Positions 8,498 through 17,890 of a stretch of 64,000 nucleotides of DNA are shown one piece after another. How positions within the stretch are numbered: position 1 is the first letter of the stretch; each line of letters starts with the position of its first letter. The stretch comes from Microvirga sp. VF16 (lineage in GTDB: Bacteria; Pseudomonadota; Alphaproteobacteria; Rhizobiales; Beijerinckiaceae). The DNA is taken from positions 3,445,501-3,509,500 of the forward strand of contig NZ_CP069354.1 of the NCBI RefSeq assembly GCF_016864375.1, written 5' to 3'. The notes beneath the pieces were generated by a model. The model made no database searches. It saw only the letters and a program-made list of their open reading frames with translations, and was not told where the DNA came from. A program made the position numbers and the translations under genes.

Positions 8498-9612
8498 CGC
8501 AAGGTCTCCAGCAGGCGCGTCATGAGTTGCTGACGCGGCGCGATCGAGGAGATCAGGCCGTATTCCTGCAACGTATGCGCTCCGTCGCCGTCGATGCCGA
8601 GACCGTCGAGGGTGGGCGTGCCGAGAGCCGCCGTGAAATTCCCGTCCGATCCGCCGCCGACGCGGGGCGACGACACGAGATCGAAGCCGATTTCGGCCGC
8701 AAGCGACTTGGCATGATCGAAGAGCTTCGACGTGCCTTCAGTCCGCTCATAGGGCGGCCGGTTCATGCCGCCCGTGACGGTGACCTTGAAATCCGGATTC
8801 GAGGGCTTCAGGCCGAGAATGGCGGCCGTCAGTGCCTCGCCATCCGCCACCGTCTCGACGCGCAGATCGACGGGAAAATGGCAGTGCTGGGGAATGGTGT
8901 TCACCGCCGTGCCGCCGGAGACCATGCCGACCGTCGTGGTGACGCCACGCGCATAATCGGTGAGAGCCTCGATGGCGAGGATCTGGCGCGCAGCCTCATA
9001 GACGGCGTTGCGTCCGTCCTTGTGGCGCGAGCCCGCATGGGCGGGACGGCCTTCGACATGCACGTCGAAACGCCCCACCCCTTTGCGAGCGGTGACGATC
9101 TGGCCACCATCGCGGGCCGGTTCCGTCACGAGCGCGTAGGCCGAACGACGAGTGTGATCCTCGATCATCGGCCGCGTGATCGGCGAGCCGATCTCCTCGT
9201 CCGGCGTCACGAGAAAAATGATGGGCCGCGCGGCCGCACCCCTGCGGGCGACATCCTTGAATGCCTCCAACGCCAGATAGGCGCCCCCCTTCATGTCGTA
9301 GACGCCGGGTCCGTAGAGACGATCGCCCTCGATTCGCAATGGCAGGTCCTTCTCGATGGTGCCGACGGGATGCACCGTATCGAGATGCGACATAACCAGG
9401 ATGCCAGGCTCGGACGTCTGCGGGCCGGCCCGCAGGACGAGAACATCGCCCAGGCCCTGTTCGCCCGCAATGCGCTCGACCGCGACCGGCGCGTCCTGCA
9501 TCTGCGCGACGACGAGATCCATCATCAGGTTGACCCCGGCCCGGTCATGGGTCGGGCTCTCGGTGCGGATCCAGGTGAAGAGCGTGTCGAGGGATGGCGA
9601 GGAGCGGCTCAT
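8494..9612 (-). CDS. M20 family metallopeptidase (carboxypeptidase or deacylase type)
   Basis: A protein of 372 residues with the full two-zinc set of the family: VMSHLDTVHP (first His and catalytic Asp), YGPGVYDMKGG (bridging Asp), VTPDEEIGS (catalytic Glu pair) and GGGSDGNF late in the chain. The middle part is the dimerisation domain (GRFDVHVEGRPAHAG). Glutamate carboxypeptidase-like members cleave C-terminal glutamate or similar amides; the actual substrate cannot be told. There is no signal peptide. It ends inside the start of the acetyltransferase gene, so the two probably form a small operon. Confidence 0.85.
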   Translation of the reverse strand: MSRSSPSLDTLFTWIRTESPTHDRAGVNLMMDLVVAQMQDAPVAVERIAGEQGLGDVLVLRAGPQTSEPGILVMSHLDTVHPVGTIEKDLPLRIEGDRLYGPGVYDMKGGAYLALEAFKDVARRGAAARPIIFLVTPDEEIGSPITRPMIEDHTRRSAYALVTEPARDGGQIVTARKGVGRFDVHVEGRPAHAGSRHKDGRNAVYEAARQILAIEALTDYARGVTTTVGMVSGGTAVNTIPQHCHFPVDLRVETVADGEALTAAILGLKPSNPDFKVTVTGGMNRPPYERTEGTSKLFDHAKSLAAEIGFDLVSSPRVGGGSDGNFTAALGTPTLDGLGIDGDGAHTLQEYGLISSIAPRQQLMTRLLETLR

Positions 9613-9808
9613 GATGTCTTCGTTCTGAATGATGGTGCCTGTTGGCTAACCACTCCTCGCCCGAAACATCAAGCCTGAGATGATGAGGACCGGGACCAGC
9701 ACAATACAAAGCTACGGCCATATGACGCAGCGGTTCCGTATGGATATCCTGTAACAGGAAAATAAGCTACACGCTCCAAAGTTACAGATTCGATTGGATC
9801 CACGAAGA

Positions 9809-11239
9809 ATGGCACGCAAAGTTGGCTCTCTGGGCAGGAATTTTCTCGAAGGCACCACTGTCTCCGACAGTCTCTATGGCGACAGCAGCGCCACTCGCAG
9901 TTCAGGCACGACCGGGGGCGACACGCTCCACGGCTACAATGGCGCGGACTATCTTTATGGCGATGCGAGATACTTACGGCTCTCGGCGCGTGGCGGATCC
10001 GACACGATCTGGGCCGGTTTCGACGGCGATACGGTCTATGGCGATTCCTACACGATGAGCTCCTCATCGGCTGGCGGTTCGGACAGGATCTGGGGCGAGG
10101 CCGGATACGACAAACTCTATGGTGATACCCGCACCATGTCCGGCTCCGCGAGAGGTGGATCCGACAAGATCTATGGCGGCTATGACAACGACAGTCTTTT
10201 CGGCGATGCCTATACCATGTCGGCAACGACGAGTGGCGGTGCCGACAGGCTCTATGGCGACAACGACAGCGACTCTCTCTACGGAGATGCGCATTCGATG
10301 ACAGGTTCTGCCGTGGGCGGCGCCGATCTCCTCTATGGCGGCAACGACGACGACCGACTTTATGGGGACGCTTTTACGTTGAGGAGTGCCGCGCGAGGCG
10401 GATCCGACGCGCTCAATGGCGACAGTGGACGGGATACGCTTTACGGCGATGCAAGCTCCCTGATCCATTCCGCAATCGGGGGACACGACACTCTCAGAGG
10501 TGGCGGCTCCGAGGACATTCTCTACGGCGATGGCCACGAGATGCGCTACTATGCCGTGGGCGGAGCCGACAGACTTTACGGCGGCTCGAGCAACGACCGG
10601 CTCTACGGCGACGCCTATACGCTCTACGACAATGCGATCGGCGGAGCGGATTACTTGTCGGGAGAAAGCGGCAACAACACCCTCTACGGCGATGCCTACA
10701 CTATGATCGCCTCCTCCGTCGGCGGTAACGACAGCCTCTACGGCAGCACCGGGAGCGACACGCTCTATGGCGATGCCGTATCCCTGAACGACCAGAGTCG
10801 CGGTGGGCACGACTATCTGAATGGAAGCTCTGGCAACGACGTGCTCTATGGTGATGCCCACATCACCGGCGCCAATGCAGGCTACGGCAACGACACTTTG
10901 CTCGGCGGCTCAGGCAATGACCGCCTGATCGGCGACTCGTCTTATGGCGGCACGGGTGCCGACTATCTGAACGGCGGCAGCGGAAACGACACGATGGATG
11001 GTGGCGGCGGGCGCGATCTCTTCGCCTTCGATCTGTCGTCAGGCAGGGACACGATCCAGTATTTCCGCCCGGGCGAGGACCAGATCGATCTGCGCGCCTG
11101 GCGTTTCGGCTCCTTCGACAACCTCAGCATCGCCGACAGAACAGGCTATTCCCTCGTCACTCTGTCTGGGACGAGCCATTACATCAAGCTCGAAAACGTG
11201 CTGAAGGTACAGCTTTCGGCGGCAGATTTCATTCTCTAA
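9809..11239 (+). CDS. RTX calcium-binding protein with an exact 27-residue repeat array
   Basis: A protein of 476 residues made almost entirely of glycine/aspartate nonapeptides. Thirteen units of exactly 27 residues run from codon 23 (for example YGDSYTMSSSSAGGSDRIWG plus EAGYDKL); each has two RTX-like nonapeptides and one poorer in Gly/Asp. A more standard RTX block (GGSGNDTMDGGGGRD) and a C-terminal secretion-type domain ending SAADFIL follow. It lacks the DFFVI tail module of the other RTX proteins here. Export by a type I system and calcium-driven folding outside the cell are inferred. The ATG at 9809 is preferred to a TTG at 9794. A terminator follows directly. Confidence 0.85.
   Translation: MARKVGSLGRNFLEGTTVSDSLYGDSSATRSSGTTGGDTLHGYNGADYLYGDARYLRLSARGGSDTIWAGFDGDTVYGDSYTMSSSSAGGSDRIWGEAGYDKLYGDTRTMSGSARGGSDKIYGGYDNDSLFGDAYTMSATTSGGADRLYGDNDSDSLYGDAHSMTGSAVGGADLLYGGNDDDRLYGDAFTLRSAARGGSDALNGDSGRDTLYGDASSLIHSAIGGHDTLRGGGSEDILYGDGHEMRYYAVGGADRLYGGSSNDRLYGDAYTLYDNAIGGADYLSGESGNNTLYGDAYTMIASSVGGNDSLYGSTGSDTLYGDAVSLNDQSRGGHDYLNGSSGNDVLYGDAHITGANAGYGNDTLLGGSGNDRLIGDSSYGGTGADYLNGGSGNDTMDGGGGRDLFAFDLSSGRDTIQYFRPGEDQIDLRAWRFGSFDNLSIADRTGYSLVTLSGTSHYIKLENVLKVQLSAADFIL
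9875..10927 (+). repeat. Tandem coding repeat, 13 units of 81 bp
   Basis: Each unit encodes 27 residues with the plan [YF]GD-[AST]-x3-[ML]-x5-GG-x-D-x-[LI]-x-G-x4-[DN]-x-L. All thirteen keep exactly the same length, without any insertion or deletion, while the DNA has diverged strongly between units. That points to selection on the protein period rather than recent duplication. Confidence 0.9.
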
Positions 11240-11242
11240 GTG

Positions 11243-11271
11243 AAAAGGCCCGGATGCACTCCGGGCCTTTT
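11243..11271 (+). terminator. Rho-independent terminator after the 27-residue-repeat RTX gene
   Basis: The stem AAAAGGCCCGGA pairs with TCCGGGCCTTTT around a short loop, three bases after the stop codon. The symmetric A and T runs should let it also stop transcripts arriving from the convergent RTX gene. Confidence 0.9.
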
Positions 11272-11344
11272 GTCTGAAATAATGGAAATCTTCGATCAAA
11301 GAACGCCAATCCGCCGGAGATAAGCCAGCGGATTGGAGTGCGCC

Positions 11345-14300
11345 TCAGATGACGAAGAAGTCGGCGTAAGTCATCTGGAGGCTCTTGGATAGCGTGGCGA
11401 TCTTCACCTGTGCCGAAGAGCCGGTACCATCCGCATCATAATAGAGTGAGCCAGTCTTCTTGTCGTAAATGATCCGGTCCTCCCGATCCTGCGCCTTGGT
11501 GCCGGTGACGAACATGTCCGACTTGAACTTCACTGGTTTAGTAGGCGTGCCTTTCCCCAGCTTGGTGAAGACCACATTGTCCAGCCAGACACTGTCATCT
11601 TTCGTGGAGAAGTTCAGGATCTTGTCGACATTCGTGCTCTTGTTCAACCTCGTATCGAACACGAAGACGTCCTTGCCCCCGTCCCCCCGCAACGTGTCAT
11701 TGCCAAGTCCACCCGCGAGCGTGTCGTTCCCGGAACCCCCGTAAATCGTATCCTTGCCCACGCCACCAACGATCTTGTCATTTGCGGTGCTGCCCGAAGT
11801 TCTTTCCGGACTGACGTCTGTCACCTGGATCGTGACGAGGCGGTCATTCGAAAGTCCGTTCGCCGTCGCGCGGATGGTAAATGTGTAGCTTTGCGTCTGC
11901 TCATAATCGAGCGCGATGCCACTCTTCACCTTAAGCTCGTTGCCGACGATTTCGAAGGGAGCTTTCTCGGCACCGAGCAGTGAGTAGGTCACACCCTGTC
12001 CATTGGGGTCCGTCGAACTGATCCGCCCGATGGATGTGCCATCCCCCGCCAATTCGGCGATGCTTGCAGTGCCGTCAAGGACCGGCACAGAAGGGGGACG
12101 ATCCGTTGTGACGACTTCGACAGTGAGTTCTTCCTCGGCAGAGGCATTGGCGCCGTCGATTACCGTAATCGTGAACACGGTCGGATCGACGGATCCTATG
12201 GGGCTGGTTCGATCCGTTGGATTGAACTGGAGCGTGCGAATGGCTGCCGTGATATCGTCGGGTCGAGCGCCTTCGATCGTGTAAATGCCGGTCTTCGGAT
12301 CGTAATGACCGATGTTGTTCGCTGGCAGGACGAGAGTGCCTTTTGCCGGATCATGCGTGATCGTAACCGAGACCACAACATCGTCCGTATCAGCGACCCA
12401 GGCCTGGGCGAAGGGAGAAAGAATCCCGGTATCGTTGACCCGGATCGGTATAGCGCTCAGCCCTCCCAGGACCGGGGGCTTGTTCCCGGCGCCCCCTGTA
12501 TTGACCGCAAGGTCGACACCGACGCTGAACGTATCGGAAGCCCCGGCGGCGTCGGTGAGGGTCACTACGACATCGCGCTGCTTGAGGACGGCGATATCGC
12601 CTGCTGTGTTGACATAACTGAGCGATCGGATGAGCGTCTGGACTAGGGCCGGCGTCGCGTCTGCATCGAAATCGATCCGCAAGCCATCTTTAGTCAGGCC
12701 ATTCTTCTTGATCGTACCGATCTCGACCGATGTGCCTCCTGAATCCACCACAGAGACTCGGCTTTCAACCTCCATGCCGTCGGAAAGGGTCACCCCGTTG
12801 CCGGTGACGATCGTCAGCCGATCCTCACCTGCAACTCGGTTCGAGATGACCACTTTAAGGGATGCAAATTGCCCTAGATCCTCCGAGACGACAGCATCCC
12901 CGCCTGCGTCGAGCCGGACGGATCCGCCAATGAGAGTCCTGGCATAGTCGCCGTTGAAGTTGGCGATCTCCGGACGATCGTTCGTGTCGTCGCCGTTTTC
13001 GTCGTGAAGTCTTTCGATGCCTTGGCTGAACAGCTGGATCCGATCCTCAAGGGAGAAAGTCCCATTGACCAAGCTCACTGTATCAAAGCCTTGACCACCT
13101 TGGATGAGGCGCGCGGTTTCTACATCACGGACGGTGATTGAATATTCGACGAAATCCGTGAGCACGATCTTCTCGATGTCGGTGATCGTCTTGCTGCTCA
13201 GGTCGTATTCCCCGGCATTGAACAGCACGAGCTTATCGTCGCCATCTCTGCCATCGAGGGTGGTGAACTGGGCAAGCCGGTCTTGGTCAGTCAGTATGGT
13301 ATCGTTCTCATCGGACCCGATGAGTCGCTCGAAATTGAGGAGCTTGGTCGGAAGGGTGAGGTCAATCGTCCCCGCTGCGATCATTTCCAGCGTGTCGACA
13401 TCACCGGCTCCGTCTAGGATGTCACCTTCGGAAAGACCGTCCACTTCAACCTGAAGGGTTTCGCCTAAGCCGCTGCCTGTTGCGATCTCTTGGCCAGCGG
13501 TCGCCATCTGGACCGACGTCGGCGTGAAGATGCGCTGCGCAATGCCGGCTCCTGGGGCAGCATCCTGGTTCTGCGTCTGCCAGGTGACTACCCACCGCCC
13601 ATCGGGAAGGAAGGTCGTCTCCGGGTTCTCATTGAACACACTTCCGAGCCAGGCTGGCACCACGATTTCGGAGCCTAACGGATTCCCATCTATGCCGAAG
13701 TAGCGCTGGTGAACATCGTAGTTCGATTCCCAAGTAACAACGAAGCTGCCGTCCGTATGGACGGCTATATCTGGAGAGCTTTCCGTTCTTGCGGCCTCCG
13801 TATTGACGACGACGGGTTGGCGGGCGATTCCTGCAGCACTGTATCGCTGAAGGAAAATGTCGTCGGTCCCATCCGCGCCGACGCCGTACCACACCACAAC
13901 CCAACCGCCATCGGGAAGAGCGGCGACCTTCGGCAAGGTCTGCTTCCCAGCCATCACAGCGACCGGGACATCCACGGTACCCACCGCGACTCCCATCGCG
14001 TTGTAGCGTCGCATATGAATATTCGCCGATGAATCGAATGTGCTTCCGTCGACCCAAACGACAACCCAGCCGCCATCATTCGGATTGGCCGGATCGTCCT
14101 TGAGTGCCGCGACATCGGCATAACGCTGGTAGCCCGCCGACTGGGCGTTGACGCGCTGACCGTCTGGCCCAAGCTGGGGGATACCATTCGCATTGAAACG
14201 CTGCTGGTAGACACCGAAATTGCTACCGTCCCCAGCCTGCCAAGTAACGAGCCATTCGCCATTGGGAAGGGCCGTCATCGCGAGATGCTTTGCGCCTTCC

Positions 14301-14698
14301 ACCGGCTGGGATCCATTGATGGCGTTTTGTGAGCCCTGAGCCTGCCCATTGGCGTCGTATCGTTGCTGATAAACGGTTGCACTCGTCTCCCCGTCCCGCT
14401 GTTCGATCCAGCTTACGACCCAGCCGCCATTGTCGAGACCGACAACGGAGGAGAACATCTGATGGTTGTCCGTTTTGGTATTAACAAGTCGGTCGTTGAT
14501 TATCCCGTCGGTCTCGAGCAACGGGTTACCGTCATTGTCATAACGCTGCATATAGATGCCCGTGCCATTGGCATCCTGTCCGGTCCAGGTTACCACCCAG
14601 CCCCCTTGGACCGCTGCAATCGTCGGATGAGATTGATTGCCGGCAGTAATGAAGTTGACCTGCTGCTCGTCGCTGCCGCGCAATACTGTAAAAGCCAT
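11345..14698 (-). CDS. Large RTX protein with seven GGWVVTW repeats and a cadherin-like domain
   Basis: A protein of 1117 residues. The first 400 hold seven repeats of about 50 residues, each with a core such as GGWVVTW followed by [YI]xQR[YF], probably a seven-bladed propeller. Residues about 400-570 have RTX-like segments (LIGSDENDTI, LDGRDGDDKL). Two Ig- or cadherin-like stretches follow (PPVLGGLSAIPI; a cadherin type with SSTDPNGQGVTYSLLG and LDYEQTQSYTFTI). Nonapeptides (YGGSGNDTLAGGLGNDTLRG) and the shared tail module ending YADFFVI close it. It is likely secreted by a type I system and adhesive or structural. An AGGGGGA site fixes the ATG at 14698. Confidence 0.85.
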   Translation of the reverse strand: MAFTVLRGSDEQQVNFITAGNQSHPTIAAVQGGWVVTWTGQDANGTGIYMQRYDNDGNPLLETDGIINDRLVNTKTDNHQMFSSVVGLDNGGWVVSWIEQRDGETSATVYQQRYDANGQAQGSQNAINGSQPVEGAKHLAMTALPNGEWLVTWQAGDGSNFGVYQQRFNANGIPQLGPDGQRVNAQSAGYQRYADVAALKDDPANPNDGGWVVVWVDGSTFDSSANIHMRRYNAMGVAVGTVDVPVAVMAGKQTLPKVAALPDGGWVVVWYGVGADGTDDIFLQRYSAAGIARQPVVVNTEAARTESSPDIAVHTDGSFVVTWESNYDVHQRYFGIDGNPLGSEIVVPAWLGSVFNENPETTFLPDGRWVVTWQTQNQDAAPGAGIAQRIFTPTSVQMATAGQEIATGSGLGETLQVEVDGLSEGDILDGAGDVDTLEMIAAGTIDLTLPTKLLNFERLIGSDENDTILTDQDRLAQFTTLDGRDGDDKLVLFNAGEYDLSSKTITDIEKIVLTDFVEYSITVRDVETARLIQGGQGFDTVSLVNGTFSLEDRIQLFSQGIERLHDENGDDTNDRPEIANFNGDYARTLIGGSVRLDAGGDAVVSEDLGQFASLKVVISNRVAGEDRLTIVTGNGVTLSDGMEVESRVSVVDSGGTSVEIGTIKKNGLTKDGLRIDFDADATPALVQTLIRSLSYVNTAGDIAVLKQRDVVVTLTDAAGASDTFSVGVDLAVNTGGAGNKPPVLGGLSAIPIRVNDTGILSPFAQAWVADTDDVVVSVTITHDPAKGTLVLPANNIGHYDPKTGIYTIEGARPDDITAAIRTLQFNPTDRTSPIGSVDPTVFTITVIDGANASAEEELTVEVVTTDRPPSVPVLDGTASIAELAGDGTSIGRISSTDPNGQGVTYSLLGAEKAPFEIVGNELKVKSGIALDYEQTQSYTFTIRATANGLSNDRLVTIQVTDVSPERTSGSTANDKIVGGVGKDTIYGGSGNDTLAGGLGNDTLRGDGGKDVFVFDTRLNKSTNVDKILNFSTKDDSVWLDNVVFTKLGKGTPTKPVKFKSDMFVTGTKAQDREDRIIYDKKTGSLYYDADGTGSSAQVKIATLSKSLQMTYADFFVI

Positions 14699-14915
14699 GG
14701 CTGATCCCCCTGATGCTTTGGTCACGATCAGGTCCTCATGCAGCTCAAGGCGGATTTGCAGGGCCGATATAGCAACCGACCGCAGCTTATAGTTATCGAT
14801 ATATCATATCAAGAATGGATTGACCTTAGGTTGTGGGGAAAGATTCTCCAATCATATCAACAGGTTTGAGGGCAAGGGCCTTATCGCCCCCGCCTTCGCA
14901 GGCCCACCTTCTACC

Positions 14916-15100
14916 CTAAACAACGAAGAAGTCGCTGTAGGCCGTCGTGGTCTTGTTGGAGATCGTGATGCTCTTGATCTGCGCTTTTGATCAAGTCCTC
15001 GGCATCTCTCGCCTTCTTGCCCTCGGCGAACGCGTTCGCCTTGAGTTTCTTCGGTTCGGCCATCGAGCCAAACATCACATTCATGCGGATGGTCGCTCTC
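14916..15100 (-). pseudogene. Relic of an RTX C-terminal module
   Basis: On the minus strand one frame reads VMFGSMAEPKKLKANAFAEG followed by KKARDAEDLI, matching the KLG...KPxxLxxxFFxxGxxAKDxND part of the shared tail module. The end, AQIKSITISNKTTTAYSDFF plus VV and a TAG, lies in a different frame and matches the last strands and the DFFVI terminus. The intervening YDxKxGxLxYDxDG segment is missing. So the copy carries a deletion of roughly 20-25 codons with a frameshift, and no front end remains. It sits between two intact RTX genes that read the same way. Confidence 0.75.
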
Positions 15101-15144
15101 CCCCCTGGCCTATGGATCGAGGGTGTGCGTCTCAGGACAAGCCT

Positions 15145-15372
15145 TCAATGCTGCGCCATATCCAGCGGGATCGACAGGAGGACGTTTCCGGCCTCGTCGG
15201 CGACTTCCAGTTGCCAGCCGCGCCACTCGACGTCCTCGTCCTCGCCTTCCTGCCTCAGTTCCTGAATGGCTTTAACGGCCTGATAATGGGCTGCTTCCAG
15301 GTCCGAGACTTCAATCCCAACCTCGTCGACGATCCGTTCGTGCGTGTGCACAAGATGAAAGTAACAGTGCAC
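15145..15372 (-). CDS. DUF6894 family small protein
   Basis: A protein of 75 residues starting (M)HCYFHLVHTHERIVDEVGIE, followed by DLEAAHYQAVKAIQELRQE and a C-terminal strand pair (WQLEVADEAGNVLLSIPLDM). This is the layout of the DUF6894 family, small proteins of unknown role abundant in Hyphomicrobiales. I chose the GTG at 15372 because it aligns exactly with the ATG of the 75-residue paralogue at 29058-29285; a TTG at 15402 would add ten unrelated residues. It sits alone between two RTX genes. Confidence 0.7.
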   Translation of the reverse strand: MHCYFHLVHTHERIVDEVGIEVSDLEAAHYQAVKAIQELRQEGEDEDVEWRGWQLEVADEAGNVLLSIPLDMAQH

Positions 15373-15713
15373 GCTGGGGCAACCTCGGAAATCTTCACTC
15401 AATCGTCGGGTCTCGCCATGACCCGGAATCTGCCGCTAGATGAGCAGCTTCCATGCCATGACGCAAGGTAAGTTTTCGGATTCGCGGACATCTGAGAGTC
15501 TACCCGAAGAATATTATCCTGGATCCTCTCCCTATGGCGCAGATGCGGATCTCCCGCGTCGTCGGCTGCGGCCAAGCTTGAGCATAAGAAGCAGGGCGTC
15601 TTCCTGCTCAGGTTCAAGAACGAGAGCTGCTTCCTCATGCGGAGAATCATCTCGTCCTTTGCTGCTGAATCCTTGACTCTCAAACGGGATCCCTTCGCCA
15701 AGAATGCTCCAGG

Positions 15714-17636
15714 TCAAATCACGAAGAAGTCCTTGTCGGTCATCTTCAGATTCTTAGAGAGAGACGCGATCTCCACGGCCTTGCCTTTGCCGGAGCCGTC
15801 AGCGTCGTAAGAGAGCACGCCCTTCTTGTTGTCGTAGACGAGGTAGTCGTTCTTGTCCTTGGCCTTCGAGCCGATGGTGAAGAACGACTTGCTGAGTTGC
15901 GCCGGCTTGTCTTCCGTGCCCTTCTTCCCGAGCTTGGTGAACACCGCGTTGTCGAGCCAGATCGAGTCGTCCTTGACCTTGAAGTCGACGATCTTGTCCC
16001 GGTTCGCCTTTGTGTTCGGCTTTGTATCGAACACGAAGATGTCACGGCCAGCATCGCCGGCGAGAATGTCGTTACCCCAACCGCCCCAGAGCTTGTCGTC
16101 ACCGGAACCGCCTTTGAACGCATCTTTTCCGAAGTCGCCTTTGAGCATGCCGCCACTCACGTTCTCGGACGCGACATCGCTGACTTTGATCGTAAGCCAC
16201 GTCCGATAGACAGCTCCGAGCGCATCCTTCACCTCGACTAGGACCTGATGCGATCGAGCCTGCTCGTAATCGAGCCGGATGCCGTCCTTGACCGTCAGCG
16301 TCCCGCTCGGGCTCAGTGCGAAGCGACCTCCGGCGTCATCGAGGAGCGTATAGATAAAACCGCGTTCGGTGACGAAAGCCTTGGCATGAAGCTGGATCAT
16401 CGCAGAGGCACTGGACGTCCCCTCGTCGAATGCATCACCATTGAGGCTGAGGCCGGTGGGTGTCGTAGGCCCGACCTGCCGTCCATCCGCCGTGTAGCGC
16501 TGCTGGTAGATATCGTAATTGTCTCCTTCCTGATCGTATGAGTTCCAGGTCACCACCCAGCCGCCATCCTCCAACGTCGTGACGGAGGCCAGAGATTGAT
16601 CGGCTGAAACCGTCGTATTCACCCGATTCTCACCGCCGACCTTTTGCCCATCGGCGGCATAGCGCTGCTGGTAGATGTCTGCAGGACCATCGCTCGACGG
16701 ACTGGATGTCCAAGTGGCAAGCCAACCTCCATCCGGGAGCGCGGTCACGGAAGAGTCGTATTGTTCGAGAGCCGTGGTCGTGTTGATCTGCGTCTCGCCT
16801 CCCACCTTCTGACCGCTCGCGGCATAAAGCTGCTGGCGAACGCTCAGGCCGGAATCGTCACCTGTGTAGGAAGACCAGGTCACAACCCAGCCGCCATCCT
16901 TCAGGCCCGTGACCGTCGGAAGGGCTTGTATCTTCTCACTGATCGTATTGACCTTGGTTTCGTCCCCGATCGTCCATCCATCGGCATCGTAGCGCTGCTG
17001 GTAGATATCGGCTTCGGAATGATCCTGAGAATAGACTGTCCAGGTCACCACCCAGCCGCCGTCCGAGAGCGCCGTCACCGATGAGCGGGAGTTTGAATCG
17101 GATGGGCTGCTGTTCACTTGCGTTTCCGAACCGACGGGATGTCCATTGGCTCCGTACCGCTGCTGATAGACACCGCTGCTGGAGCCGTCCGGCGTATCGG
17201 AGGCCCAGATGACAAGCCAGCCGCCGCGTGCGAGGGCCGTCACCGCCGGAAATTCCTGAGAACCGGCAATTGTCGTGTTGACCCTGATCTCAGGACCGAC
17301 CTTCAAGCCATGCTCATTGTAACGCTGCTGAAAGATGCCAGTGGACTGGCCGTCCTGTCCGATCCACGTGACGACCCAACCACTATCGGCGAGATCTGTG
17401 ACAGATGGTTCCGTCTGCGCATTCAATGTCGAGGTATTGACCCGGACCTCTTCTCCAACAGCGATGCCCTTGGCAGAATAACGCTGCTGGTAGATCCCCT
17501 CCTGAGACCCGTCCTGCCCCTTGGACGTCCAAGCAACGACCCAGCCCCCGTCCTTGAGAGATGAGACGGAGGAAAAGTTCTGGCTATGGGCGGCGGCATT
17601 GACCCGGGTCTCGCCTGTCACGGAAGCATTGTTCAT
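15714..17636 (-). CDS. RTX protein with seven GGWVVTW repeats
   Basis: A protein of 640 residues. Seven repeats of about 50 residues fill residues 20-390, each with GGWVVTW (or a variant such as SGWVVTW, GGWLVIW), then YQQRY, a G-rich turn and VNT. This is probably a seven-bladed propeller. A cadherin-like part follows (GGRFALSPSGTLTVKDGIRL with LDYEQARSHQVLVEV), then nonapeptides (FKGGSGDDKLWGGWGNDILA) and the shared tail module ending DKDFFVI. It looks like a shortened relative of the 11345-14698 protein. The ATG has a GGGAGAGGG ribosome site. No signal peptide; type I export is inferred. Confidence 0.85.
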   Translation of the reverse strand: MNNASVTGETRVNAAAHSQNFSSVSSLKDGGWVVAWTSKGQDGSQEGIYQQRYSAKGIAVGEEVRVNTSTLNAQTEPSVTDLADSGWVVTWIGQDGQSTGIFQQRYNEHGLKVGPEIRVNTTIAGSQEFPAVTALARGGWLVIWASDTPDGSSSGVYQQRYGANGHPVGSETQVNSSPSDSNSRSSVTALSDGGWVVTWTVYSQDHSEADIYQQRYDADGWTIGDETKVNTISEKIQALPTVTGLKDGGWVVTWSSYTGDDSGLSVRQQLYAASGQKVGGETQINTTTALEQYDSSVTALPDGGWLATWTSSPSSDGPADIYQQRYAADGQKVGGENRVNTTVSADQSLASVTTLEDGGWVVTWNSYDQEGDNYDIYQQRYTADGRQVGPTTPTGLSLNGDAFDEGTSSASAMIQLHAKAFVTERGFIYTLLDDAGGRFALSPSGTLTVKDGIRLDYEQARSHQVLVEVKDALGAVYRTWLTIKVSDVASENVSGGMLKGDFGKDAFKGGSGDDKLWGGWGNDILAGDAGRDIFVFDTKPNTKANRDKIVDFKVKDDSIWLDNAVFTKLGKKGTEDKPAQLSKSFFTIGSKAKDKNDYLVYDNKKGVLSYDADGSGKGKAVEIASLSKNLKMTDKDFFVI

Positions 17637-17728
17637 CGTGCCCTCTCCCTGGATCAGAGGTTTTGTGATTTTATAATATCACAATTAGAGCCCGCCGTTC
17701 TCCCGTCAACTCTCAGGCGTCAGGCCAG

Positions 17729-17757
17729 AAAAAAGGCCGCCAACGAGGGCGGCCTTT
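17729..17757 (-). terminator. Rho-independent terminator downstream of ssb
   Basis: On the minus strand AAAGGCCGCC pairs with GGCGGCCTTT and a run of six T follows. It lies beyond the family B repeat that begins at the ssb stop codon. Confidence 0.85.
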
Positions 17758-17779
17758 GCGCAGGGACGGGACGGCTAAA

Positions 17780-17890
17780 GCATCGGACCCAAAAGTGGAT
17801 CCACTTTTGGGATCCAATCCGATGCTTCACTCTTTAAAGAGCGCATCGTTCGGACGGAAAACCGGATCCACTTTTCCGCACGATGCGCTA
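17780..17890. repeat. Family B paired-hairpin repeat fused to the ssb stop codon
   Basis: Hairpin I runs from GCATCGGACCCAAAAGTGG to the matching TCCGATGC. A short linker containing CTCTTTAAAGAGC follows. Hairpin II runs from GCGCATCGTTCGG through GGATCCACTTTTCCG to CACGATGCGCTA. The last three bases are the complement of the ssb TAG stop codon. Confidence 0.85.

Noticed and set aside
9875-10927. CRISPR array, because of regular repeats
   Set aside because: The repeats are 81 bp, directly adjacent and in frame with a protein; there are no unique spacers and no cas genes.
15532-15717. A 61-codon ORF from a TTG overlapping the end of the RTX gene
   Set aside because: The sequence looks mildly protein-like, but there is no ribosome site and no family match.
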